Positions 1 through 8,211 of a stretch of 64,000 nucleotides of DNA are shown here, in pieces. The translations under genes were made by a program, and so were the position numbers. The notes below the pieces were generated by a model. That model was not told where the DNA came from, searched no databases, and saw only the letters and a list, made by a program, of their open reading frames with translations. Every line of letters begins with the position of its first letter. The first letter of the stretch is position 1. This DNA is from CBDCWT01 sp965223305 (GTDB lineage Bacteria > Planctomycetota > Planctomycetia > Pirellulales > Pirellulaceae): the NCBI GenBank assembly GCA_965223305.1, contig CBDCWT010000013.1:62001-126000 (forward strand), read 5' to 3'.

Positions 1-627
1 AGAACCATCTCCCTCATCGCAGCAATCACCATCTCTTCAATCTGGGCACCGAGCGCTAACGCCGCCTTGATCTATGACCTCGCGAACTATCCCGCCGACC
101 AGAACGGCCACTCGTTGTCGGGGACCATTACCACAACAGACACGGCGCCGGACGATGGTCAGCTGCTGGCCACGGAGATTCTATCCTGGGAAATTGACGT
201 CATCGGTCCCCATGGTTTCAGCGGCGCAATGTCGGACGCGAACTCAAACACACTCGCGGCAGGAGTCGCGATCACGCCCACCGAGATTGTCCTACCCTAC
301 CCGCAGATTATCGGAGTCTACGACTTTCAACTGTACATCAAAGACCACGCTGCAAGATTGGCATATGTCCGCGCGCACGAGCCGTTTGGTGTGGGATTCT
401 TCAGCTTTTACACCGCGGAACGCCCCGCCGCACCGGACGCTTGGCACGTAGTAGAGCCTCTTATGAACAACTCTCCGCCGAACCATGGGACCGCACCGTG
501 GGTCGTAGGAACTCGGGTTCCGGAGCCGTCAAGTCTCATGCTTCTGTGCTCTTTGGCGGGCGTCGCTCTCTTCCGTCGGTCACTCAAAGTGCTCGCCAAG
601 AGTGGTCGACCGTCGCGACTTGCGTAA
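1..627 (+). CDS. PEP-CTERM sorted exported protein, 5'-truncated by window edge
   Basis: The frame is open from base 1 without a start codon, so the gene begins outside the window. The first 22 codons (hydrophobic, ending SANAA) look like the end of a Sec signal peptide with an AxA-type cleavage site. The body is a beta-rich domain of about 150 residues that I cannot assign to a family. The C-terminus has the PEP-CTERM layout: VPEPSS, a hydrophobic stretch (LMLLCSLAGVALF), then RR and a basic tail. PEP-CTERM proteins are exported and processed by exosortase; no exosortase gene is present here. The tail after the RR is about 15 residues longer than usual. The sorting signal is clear; the function is unknown. 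Confidence 0.8.
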   Translation, partial: RTISLIAAITISSIWAPSANAALIYDLANYPADQNGHSLSGTITTTDTAPDDGQLLATEILSWEIDVIGPHGFSGAMSDANSNTLAAGVAITPTEIVLPYPQIIGVYDFQLYIKDHAARLAYVRAHEPFGVGFFSFYTAERPAAPDAWHVVEPLMNNSPPNHGTAPWVVGTRVPEPSSLMLLCSLAGVALFRRSLKVLAKSGRPSRLA

Positions 628-1318
628 GTTGGAGCGGGTCCTTCCACTCCGATCCACTGTTCGACGCGCAGGTGTAAATGACGAATGACAGTCGCGTAGA
701 GGGCTTGTGTAAGTAACACCAGCACATTGATGTCCACGTGCAATAGTCGGTCATGATGTTTCTGTCCCAATGTTTCTGTCATGATCGAACTTGCGAGTTC
801 GCATGACGTGCCAGTGATTCGGGAAAGAGGAAGAAGGGGCGCTTCATGTAGATCATGTCAAAAGAAGTAAACTGTAGACAGGATCAACATGATGAACAGG
901 ATGAAGGGACGGCAACCCACAGCAGGATATCCATCGCAACAAACGTGTACGACGCTCGGGAGGGCGAGGCTCCTGCCGAGCCGAAAAGCATCGGAGTGCT
1001 AGATACTGTAGAAACCGTGGGCTAACGCCCAGCGGCTGATCTGCCAGGTCGCCAAACAGCCAAACATCAGCCGAGCCGCGTTAGCGGCTGGTTTCGTATC
1101 ACGGTCCCCGGCCATCCTGTTGATCCTGTAAATCCTGTCAACAAACAGAAGACAGGATCAACATGATGAACAGGATGGCGGGACGGCGACCCACGGCAGG
1201 ATACCCATCGCAACAAACGTGTAAGACGCTCGGGAGGGCGAGGCTCCTGCCGAGCCGTTTGACCACTTATCGGTCGTGTTTACTCTACTTCTGGCGGACG
1301 GCACACGGAGTGTGCCTG
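628..1318. repeat. Gene-free stretch made of dispersed foldback repeats, with a 107-bp direct repeat
   Basis: No convincing gene. Positions 877-983 and 1151-1257 are near-identical direct copies (period 274). Each contains the GACAGGATCAACATGATGAA module and the module beginning GCTCGGGAGGGCGAGGC. Between them lies a CCGTGGGCTAACGCCCAGCG module (about 1014-1040) and a second tract related to the first module (1118-1180). These are the same modules, in the opposite orientation, that build the tandem array near 58 kb, so this is about 1.4 units of the same composite repeat. Confidence 0.8.
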
Positions 1319-2695
1319 CTACAAGATCAACTCGAGGGAGTTGCCGCAGGTAGCGAACTCTCCCAACACAAGCCTAAAGAGGATGCTTCCATCCGCGATG
1401 TCTCGGCAGTCGACAGCCCCTTCTCTTGTAGCCGGCATGAGGATCGAGTGGTTATTGAGAACGACGAAATTCGACGAACTGCCTTCGGGCAACGTCGTTG
1501 CATAGAGATGTTTCGGCGGTAGCTGTGCCCGCGGCTCGGCGGCCAATTGCCACACGCGGACATTGCCGATCGATTCGCCTCGTCGGCTCAGCCACCTTTT
1601 GTCTACCGCACAGCCCGCAAGTCGATTGCCGCTTGGCGAGAAACTGAGGCTGGCAAACGCCGTTGGACCGTTGTAGTCGGCCAACTCAGTGTGAATTGGC
1701 TTCAGCTCTTCCATCTTATCCGCCGTCTCCCACACAAACAGCTCGCCCTGCCCACCGAGTACATAAGCGGCGGCGCGTTGGCCGTCGTCTGAAATGGCCA
1801 ACGCCGCCACACGACCGCCGAGTTCGCGGTGACCAATCTCCTTCATCGTCATCGCATCCCAGACAATCACGCGACCGGCCACGTCACCGGTGATTGCCTT
1901 GCCACCTGCCTTCGACCAAGCCGCGGAAACAACGGTCTCGGCATGGCCGACCATCACGCGGTTACCAGGACTCGCCTGCTCGTAGTCGCCGCAGACGTAA
2001 GCCCAAAGAACGTTCTTGCCTACCACCCCACCCACTTTTCCGGCCACATCAACGGGACCGGTCATGATCGCACTGCGCCCATGCGGGTCGACCGCCAAAG
2101 GCACGGCCGACGCGTCTGCTGGCGGCGCATCCTTGGCAACTGTACTTGTTGTAATCGTACCGGCAGTGTCGGGGCCCTTGATCCACGTCTTAACGAAGTA
2201 GCCACGGGCGTTACCGAATACGATCTGTTTCTGCGTGAAGTTCTGCGCGATCGTCTTGTTGGGGAACACGCCAATGGCGATCGGGTTGGTGTCCGTCTCT
2301 TCGATGCGAGCTTCCTCCTTACCTCGCGCTGCGTCGAGAACGCACACGCCGTGCTCAGTCGTCGCATAGACCTTCGTCTCGTCAGCCGAAAAAGCAACCG
2401 CCGCGTGCGAGCCCCCGACGCGGGACTTCCAGCGCCACTGAGGCTCGTCGCCGGAAAAGACAATCGCCATGGCCTCACCGTTTGTGTCGCCGGTGAGCAA
2501 GATCTCCCCGTCCGCCGAAAAGGCGACAGACACCGGCAAACTGCCGGAATACTCGACCGTGTAGTCCTCTTTCCATACTTGGCTCGGCCGTTCGCTGATA
2601 TCGCCTGCGAGTGCGTTGTCGGGAGAAAGCGCTACCCCGCCTAGCACAGCGCAAACCACGCCCACGATCCAAAAGTCGGCGATGAGCGCAAACAT
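1319..2695 (-). CDS. Secreted WD40-repeat beta-propeller protein
   Basis: About 458 residues from the ATG at 2695, which I prefer to the longer frame starting at 2929: it has an AGGGAGGG-type ribosome site and is followed by a hydrophobic leader (ADFWIVGVVCAVLGGVAL) ending near ALAGD. The rest is repeated blades with WD40-like features: SVAFSADGEILLTGD, AVAFSADETKVYATT, VSAAWSKAGGKAITGDVAGR followed by VIVWD, ALAISDDGQRAAA, LSFSPSGNRLAGCA and VRVWQL. Such propellers are protein-interaction scaffolds; in planctomycetes exported forms are common next to DUF1501/DUF1553 genes. No catalytic residues can be named. A separate C-terminal coding remnant ends 13 bp upstream on the same strand, so this may have been the last gene of an eroded operon. 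Confidence 0.8.
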   Translation of the reverse strand: MFALIADFWIVGVVCAVLGGVALSPDNALAGDISERPSQVWKEDYTVEYSGSLPVSVAFSADGEILLTGDTNGEAMAIVFSGDEPQWRWKSRVGGSHAAVAFSADETKVYATTEHGVCVLDAARGKEEARIEETDTNPIAIGVFPNKTIAQNFTQKQIVFGNARGYFVKTWIKGPDTAGTITTSTVAKDAPPADASAVPLAVDPHGRSAIMTGPVDVAGKVGGVVGKNVLWAYVCGDYEQASPGNRVMVGHAETVVSAAWSKAGGKAITGDVAGRVIVWDAMTMKEIGHRELGGRVAALAISDDGQRAAAYVLGGQGELFVWETADKMEELKPIHTELADYNGPTAFASLSFSPSGNRLAGCAVDKRWLSRRGESIGNVRVWQLAAEPRAQLPPKHLYATTLPEGSSSNFVVLNNHSILMPATREGAVDCRDIADGSILFRLVLGEFATCGNSLELIL

Positions 2696-2708
2696 CTGAC
2701 GTCCCTCC

Positions 2709-2921
2709 CTATCTCTCTGTCTCAACTCTCTCGTCAGCAAGCTCTTCCTGATCGACCAGATGCACAGGACCGAAATAGACGCGAAGAAAACCCCGTTGTG
2801 CATCCTGACCTTCCAGCACGCGAATCTCGAGCGGTAACTGCTGTCTGCCCGCAGCAACAGACGTGATGTCAACGTCGATCGATATCGAACTCTCCGGATG
2901 GTGACGGGATAGGTGTTGCGA
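2709..2921 (-). pseudogene. Possible C-terminal remnant of an unidentified gene
   Basis: Reading the minus strand in the frame that ends with TAG at 2709-2711 gives about 70 open codons. They include VLEGQDAQRGFLRVYFGPV followed by an acidic tail, with protein-like composition and GC-rich third positions. There is no start codon: the frame is closed upstream by a TGA at 2922-2924. It lies 13 bp before the WD40 gene, as an operon neighbour would. I read it as the 3' end of a truncated gene. The family is unknown, and it could be chance. Confidence 0.35.
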
Positions 2922-3061
2922 TCAATCATAGCCGGTTACGAGCCCGCATGCACCGATTGGCTGAACTGCTGGCGCCGCGTGCGAGACAACGCTGCGACTC
3001 GCTCGGCAACCCACCTAGCTGGACGTTGCCCTGAGGTCCAAAAAACCGCCATCAGCAAGAT

Positions 3062-3098
3062 CAATACCAATACCAATACCAATACATCAAACCAATAC
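3062..3098. repeat. CAATAC hexanucleotide microsatellite
   Basis: Four head-to-tail CAATAC units (3062-3085) plus a fifth after a 7-bp interruption (3093-3098), in the gene-free stretch between the WD40 gene and DUF1501. The rest of 2922-3372 holds only this and the hairpin repeats at 3201-3261. Confidence 0.85.
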
Positions 3099-3200
3099 GA
3101 AGAGTTTCGCTTTCGCTGCTTACCGCTCGCGCCGCGGCTCTGACACGTTCATGCCGCTTGTCTATTGCATGTGAGGCATTGCAGTGTGACTGAGCAACAT

Positions 3201-3261
3201 CAGCCGCTGGGCGTTAGCCCACGGTTCCTACCAAACCGGATGCTAACGCATTCCGGCTGAT
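3201..3261. repeat. Two dispersed hairpin repeats (CAGCCGCTGGGCGTTAGCCC type and CCGGATGCTAACGCATTCCG type)
   Basis: The first module contains the stem GGGC-GTTA-GCCC and occurs at many places in the window. The second (about 3235-3261) pairs CCGGATGC with GCATTCCGG and recurs near 27683. Both are typical short intergenic foldbacks; their role is unknown. Confidence 0.75.
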
Positions 3262-3372
3262 CTGTGGCCCGCGAGCCGTCAGCACTTCGCGGTTGTCTGA
3301 TCAGACTGCAGCGATCAGCACGATTGTGGTAGACTACTGCAAACGACCTTTTCAGGAAGTTGGAGCGAACCG

Positions 3373-4830
3373 ATGCCTCGTGTCTGTGGGTCTAGCCACA
3401 CCGCTCACGCATTTCAGTCGTTTGGCGGAACGACGAGGGAAGGCCTGTGCGTAACGAGTCGCCGCAATGTCTTGAAGCTGAGTATGGTGGGTGTCGCGGG
3501 ACTGACACTTCCGCGCCTCATGCGTCAACGCGCGATGTCCGCAGAACTTGGCCGGTCGATCTCTAGTCGAAAAGCGGTCATCTTGCTCTGGATGACCGGT
3601 GGTCCCAGCCACATTGACACCTGGGACATGAAGCCAACTCGACCCTGGATCAATCGCGGGCCGTTTTCACCCATTCGCACCGCGGTTCCAGGTGAGTTCA
3701 TTTGCGAACACCTGCCCCAGCAGGCCGCGATGCTCGACAAGTTCACGATCATCCGTTCGGTCGACTGTCGCCACAGCAATCATGAACCCAATCAAGTGAT
3801 GCAAACCGGCCATCGAGATGCTGCGCCGAGGATAAACCGACTGGGTGACCGTTACCCTGCCATCGGCTCGGTCGTAGCAAAACATAGAGGAGCCAACCAG
3901 GCCGGTGTGCCGCCCTATGTCGTCTTTAGGAAGTCACGATCGCACATCGCGCATGCCGGATATCTTGGACAGCAGTACGATCCATTTGTGGGAAACACCG
4001 CTGCTGAGCTGCCGATCTACGATCTGGTGGGCAACGATTCAGGCCGCACGACTGAAGCACGCATTTTTAACTTCGCGCGTGATTTGACTTTCGAGAGGAT
4101 CCAACGACGGCGTGAGCTGCTGGCAGACTTTGACTCACTACGGCGGCACCTCGATCTGTCCGCCGCCATGGAGTCGATGGACCGATTTCAACAACAGGCC
4201 GTTGAGACGATCATGGGCGGTCGTGTTCAGCGTGCCTTCGACCTTTCACTCGAGCCGGACAGCATTCGCGAGCAGTACGGCAAACACCTTTGGTGCCAGC
4301 AGGCGCTATTGGCTCGCCGTTTGGTCGAGTCGGGTGTTTCGTTTGTGACCATTGATTTGAGCTACCACACAGCTTCGGGAACTTGGGACAATCATGGTGA
4401 CAACATTCCGCCGTACGGCGGAATCTCGAAAGGTTTGAAGCCACTCCTACCGTTGTTTGATGGTCTGCTCACCACGCTGGTAGCTGATTTACAGCGTTGC
4501 GAGCTGCTGGACGACGTGCTGGTCATTGCGATGGGCGAGTTTGGACGAACTCCAAATATGGGAACCCAAGGCAGCACGGACGGCCGCAACCACTGGCCCG
4601 AAGTCATGTCCGCTTGCCTGGCTGGTGGTTCACTTCGACACGGTCAGATCATCGGGGCAACTGAGAAAGACGGTGGACAAATCAAGAGCCGGCCCGTGAC
4701 CCCCGGAGATCTTGCAGCCACGATCTACCGACACATGGAAGTTCCACTCGACACAACCTACGAGGACGATCAAGGCCGCCCACACCAGGCGATCCAAGAA
4801 AACGGCCGCCCGATTGCGGAGCTGTTTTAG
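3373..4830 (+). CDS. DUF1501 family secreted protein
   Basis: 485 residues. The ATG at 3373 has GGAG 7 bp upstream. A Tat-like leader (SRRNVLKLSMVGVAGL, from about residue 29) is followed by the family hallmark LLWMTGGPSHIDTWDMKP, and later by EFGRTPNMGTQG, GRNHWPEVMSACLAGG and the closing TPGDLAATIYRHMEVP. DUF1501 proteins are alkaline-phosphatase/sulfatase-fold relatives, abundant in planctomycetes and usually encoded beside DUF1549/DUF1553 cytochrome-like proteins. Their reaction is not established. This copy stands alone, without its usual partner. Its TAG stop lies inside the TTAG duplication at the left edge of a foldback element, so the insertion hit the end of the gene without changing the protein. 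Confidence 0.9.
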   Translation: MPRVCGSSHTAHAFQSFGGTTREGLCVTSRRNVLKLSMVGVAGLTLPRLMRQRAMSAELGRSISSRKAVILLWMTGGPSHIDTWDMKPTRPWINRGPFSPIRTAVPGEFICEHLPQQAAMLDKFTIIRSVDCRHSNHEPNQVMQTGHRDAAPRINRLGDRYPAIGSVVAKHRGANQAGVPPYVVFRKSRSHIAHAGYLGQQYDPFVGNTAAELPIYDLVGNDSGRTTEARIFNFARDLTFERIQRRRELLADFDSLRRHLDLSAAMESMDRFQQQAVETIMGGRVQRAFDLSLEPDSIREQYGKHLWCQQALLARRLVESGVSFVTIDLSYHTASGTWDNHGDNIPPYGGISKGLKPLLPLFDGLLTTLVADLQRCELLDDVLVIAMGEFGRTPNMGTQGSTDGRNHWPEVMSACLAGGSLRHGQIIGATEKDGGQIKSRPVTPGDLAATIYRHMEVPLDTTYEDDQGRPHQAIQENGRPIAELF

Positions 4831-4981
4831 CAGCCTGTTGATTTTTCTCAACGGGCTGTCGCATCACAGGGATGTGATGCCAAATCAGCGACGTAAGTCG
4901 TTGATTTGCGAGCCGCGAAGAACTCTGTTCTGAGCTTGGTGAGGTTGAAAAACGCCCAGGACGGTGTTTTTCAACAGGCAG
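4831..4981. mobile_element. 151-bp MITE-like foldback element with TTAG target duplication
   Basis: The ends are CAGCCTGTTGA (4831) and TCAACAGGCAG (ending 4981), 11-bp inverted repeats with one mismatch. Both sides carry TTAG (4827-4830 and 4982-4985), consistent with a 4-bp YTAR target duplication. Inside are nested stems: GCATCAC with GTGATGC, AAATCAGCGAC with GTCGTTGATTT (one G-U pair), and GTTGAAAAAC with GTTTTTCAAC. There is no transposase. It might also act as a transcription terminator for the upstream gene. Confidence 0.65.
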
Positions 4982-5043
4982 TTAGAAGAAGCCTTCGGCC
5001 TTTCAGCAGGCACAGACGGCCACGATCCTCTTGTGAGTTTCAA

Positions 5044-8000
5044 TCAAGTCGTGACTGGGTGACTGTTGCGTTTCACCAATTTGTAGACACAGGGCACGAG
5101 AAAAAGCGTGAGCAAGGTCGAGACAAGCATACCACCAATCAGGGCGCGAGCGAGCGGAATCATGGCTTCGCCGCCAGGAGCAAGATGGATCGATAGCGGG
5201 AGCATCGAGGCGATCAGCACGCCGGCAGTCATCAGGATTGGTCGTAGCCGAACATGAGCAGCGGCAAACGCGGCGTCATGCGCATCGTAGCCGCGATCGC
5301 GTAGCTGATTCGCAAACTCTACCAGCAGGATACTGTTGTTCACCACGATGCCAAGCATCATCAAAGTACCTATCAACGACTGAATGTTGATGGTGGTACC
5401 CGTCAGAAACAGGATAGCAACTACGCCGGTCAGACCTAGCGGCACGGCCAGCATGATGATCAGAGGGTCGAGGAACGAGCGGAACTGCGCCAGCATGACC
5501 AGATACACCAGGATCGCCGCCACCGCGATGCCAATGCCGAGCGAGCGAGCTCCCGTTTTCATCGTGGCCGCAGGGCCCCGAACCGTCGTCGAAACGCCAG
5601 CTGGAAGTTCCAACCCGGAAAGAACGCGTTCCACGTCAGCGGCCACCGAGCCGACGTCACGCCCCACTACGTTCACGTAGATATCGTTGACACGCGCAAT
5701 GTTGTAGTGGGCTACTTCGCCGGGGATGTTGACGCGGCGGATCGTGGCCACGTTCGAGAGGGGCACGGTCACCGGGCCGTCCGGCCCATCCACCGATAAC
5801 GGAATGTTCCGGATTTCGTCCAGCGATTGCGCTTCGTTGTTCTCGTACTGCACGCCCATGAAGAAGTCGGTACCCGTTTTTGGATCCACCCAGATCGTCG
5901 AGGCAAATCCAATACTCGAACCGTAGGCCGTGAGGATCGATTGCGCCACGGATTCCTGGCTGATCCCGAGGTAGCGAGCCTTCGTGCGGTCGACTTGAAT
6001 GTCGAATTGTGGGTAGTCGAGTGACTGGGCAATCTGCACATCAGACGTGCCTGGAATCCGGCTCAGCGCATCAACCAACTCCTCGGCCACATCGCGACAT
6101 TGGGCAAGCGTGCCTGCGGAGACTTGGACACTGATTGGCGTCGGCGACCCTTCATTCAAAGCGGCGTTGACGATACTGCCGCTGGTGAACAGAAACTGCT
6201 CTCGAGGAAAGCGTTCCGCAAGTAGCGGACGTAGACGCCCAACATACTCGTCGGTGCTGGTACCACGGCCGGATTGCGCCAGGTTCACCACAATAAACGC
6301 GGTGTCGGGGCCGGAGTTGGGGCTGAGGATCGTCGAAAAACCGGCGCCTTTTCCCACCGGCAAGCCGATGTTGGAAATCACAGCTTCCACTTCGTTGGGC
6401 GGGATCACCTCATTAATAGTCTGCTCAATCTCTGCCACCAGAGATTCCGTTTTTTCGAGCCGTGTGCCCGGAATGGTCTTTAACCGAACTTCGAACGAGC
6501 CAGCATCGACGCTAGGAAACAGTTCCGAGCCGAGTTGAGGCAGCAGCAACAACGAGCCAGCGACCAGCGCAGCGGTCGCAGCGACTACTCCCCATGGAAA
6601 TCGCAAGGCATGGGCCAGGAATCGAGCGTAGAGGCCGGTCGGCTGCTCAGCGACTCCGACGTCGGCGGACTCTAGACGCCCGGTCCCTGACCTCAGGAAC
6701 CTCGCGCAATAAGCCGGCACGACCGTCATGGCGATGAAGAAACTGGCGCCAATAGTCGTCGTCGCAGCAACCGAAAGTGGTTCAAACAAGAAGCGAATCA
6801 TGCCACTGAGAAAGATGACCGGGAGGAACACGGCCAGCGTGGTAACCGTTCCAGCGAAAACGGGCGCTACGACTTCTCCCGCACCGTCGCGTGCGGCGTC
6901 CAGCGGAGTTTTTCCCATCCCCAGGTGCCGCACGATGTTCTCGACGACGACGATCCCCGCATCGACGACCGTTCCAACAGCCAATGCGATTCCACCGAGC
7001 GTCATGACATTGATGGTGTGCCCGGTGAAATAAAACGCTAGCGCGCCAATCAACATTGACAGCAGGATCGTCGACACGATGATCAGCGTCGGCCTGAACT
7101 GCCTGAGAAACGCTCCTACGACGACTGCGACGAGGATTGCGCCGAGCCCGACTTCGTACATAAGATTGCGCATGGCATTACGGATATAGGAAGACTGATC
7201 ACTGACGAGGGTTACTTCCGCGGATTGAGGTATGTCCCCGCGTTCTTTCATCTTCGGAATCTCGGTCGAAATCCCTTCGTAGATGCGATCCACTACCGCG
7301 ATCGTGTTCTCTCCAGGCTCGCGCAGCAAAGGACAATACACGCTGCGATCACCGTTGACGCGCACGATGTTTGATTGGATCGACGAATCGTCAGTGGCAT
7401 ATCCGACATCACGAATGAAAATCGGCCGTCCATCACGCACTGCGATCGGGACGTTGTCGATCTCTTCGGTTGTAGGCAGCGTGTTGATCGGGTGCACTTG
7501 ATAGTCCGAGCCGCCCATTTTCACAGTACCAGCTGCCATCACCAGATTTGAATCGCGCACGACCTTGACGACGTCAGCGGTGCTCAATCCGAACGACTGA
7601 AGCTTGACCGGATCTACGTAAATCATCATTTGACGGAACTTGCCGCCAAACGGGTGTGGGATCTGGACCCCTTTCAGACCTCCCATCTTGTTGCGTACGG
7701 CATAGTAGCCGATCGTGTAGAGTTCTTTCTCGCTGAGGCCCTCACCCGAAATCGCGGCCAGCACCACAGGCAAATTGGCGGGTTCACTTCGCAATGTGAA
7801 GGGAAACTCAATGCCGGGCGGCAGATGAAACATGTCGCTTGCTTCAAGGTTGACAATGTCGTTCATAGCCGAGCTCGGATTCGTGCCCGGATGAAAGAAA
7901 ACCTTGATCATCGAAGCACCTGGCATCGTGCGGGACTCTTGGTGCTCGATGCCGCCCGCCAACGTGAGTGCCCGCTCGACCCGCGACGTGACACTCTTCT

Positions 8001-8178
8001 CCATTTCATCCGTCGGCAAACCGGGATAGGAGAAGTAGCTGACAACCACCGGCTTCTTAAAATCCGGGAGGATGTCGATGGGAAAAAGCGGCATGACTGC
8101 CAGCCCCAACAAGCAAAGACCCAATGTCAAGGCAATGACGGCGTACGGGTTCTTGAGCGCGAAGCGAATTAGAAACAT
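5044..8178 (-). CDS. RND-family efflux transporter inner-membrane subunit
   Basis: 1044 residues, the normal length for AcrB/CusA-type proton-driven pumps. The N-terminal helix (FALKNPYAVIALTLGL) is followed by the hallmark LFPIDILPDFKKPVV, a first porter domain, a helix bundle from about residue 335, a second porter domain and a second bundle ending in a basic tail. The TM4 proton-relay region reads GGIALAVGTVVDAGIVVVEN: only one of the two adjacent aspartates found in AcrB-type pumps is present, as in metal-exporting and some other branches. The substrate cannot be predicted. It is encoded 33 bp after its periplasmic adaptor on the same strand, clearly one operon. The outer-membrane factor is divergent at 9800. 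Confidence 0.93.
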   Translation of the reverse strand: MFLIRFALKNPYAVIALTLGLCLLGLAVMPLFPIDILPDFKKPVVVSYFSYPGLPTDEMEKSVTSRVERALTLAGGIEHQESRTMPGASMIKVFFHPGTNPSSAMNDIVNLEASDMFHLPPGIEFPFTLRSEPANLPVVLAAISGEGLSEKELYTIGYYAVRNKMGGLKGVQIPHPFGGKFRQMMIYVDPVKLQSFGLSTADVVKVVRDSNLVMAAGTVKMGGSDYQVHPINTLPTTEEIDNVPIAVRDGRPIFIRDVGYATDDSSIQSNIVRVNGDRSVYCPLLREPGENTIAVVDRIYEGISTEIPKMKERGDIPQSAEVTLVSDQSSYIRNAMRNLMYEVGLGAILVAVVVGAFLRQFRPTLIIVSTILLSMLIGALAFYFTGHTINVMTLGGIALAVGTVVDAGIVVVENIVRHLGMGKTPLDAARDGAGEVVAPVFAGTVTTLAVFLPVIFLSGMIRFLFEPLSVAATTTIGASFFIAMTVVPAYCARFLRSGTGRLESADVGVAEQPTGLYARFLAHALRFPWGVVAATAALVAGSLLLLPQLGSELFPSVDAGSFEVRLKTIPGTRLEKTESLVAEIEQTINEVIPPNEVEAVISNIGLPVGKGAGFSTILSPNSGPDTAFIVVNLAQSGRGTSTDEYVGRLRPLLAERFPREQFLFTSGSIVNAALNEGSPTPISVQVSAGTLAQCRDVAEELVDALSRIPGTSDVQIAQSLDYPQFDIQVDRTKARYLGISQESVAQSILTAYGSSIGFASTIWVDPKTGTDFFMGVQYENNEAQSLDEIRNIPLSVDGPDGPVTVPLSNVATIRRVNIPGEVAHYNIARVNDIYVNVVGRDVGSVAADVERVLSGLELPAGVSTTVRGPAATMKTGARSLGIGIAVAAILVYLVMLAQFRSFLDPLIIMLAVPLGLTGVVAILFLTGTTINIQSLIGTLMMLGIVVNNSILLVEFANQLRDRGYDAHDAAFAAAHVRLRPILMTAGVLIASMLPLSIHLAPGGEAMIPLARALIGGMLVSTLLTLFLVPCVYKLVKRNSHPVTT

Positions 8179-8211
8179 AGGTTGTGCAACCCGAACTTCA
8201 GAACTCGTGGT

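Noticed and set aside
1829..2644. 271-codon plus-strand frame
   Set aside because: Antisense to WD40 blades that are clearly the coding strand.
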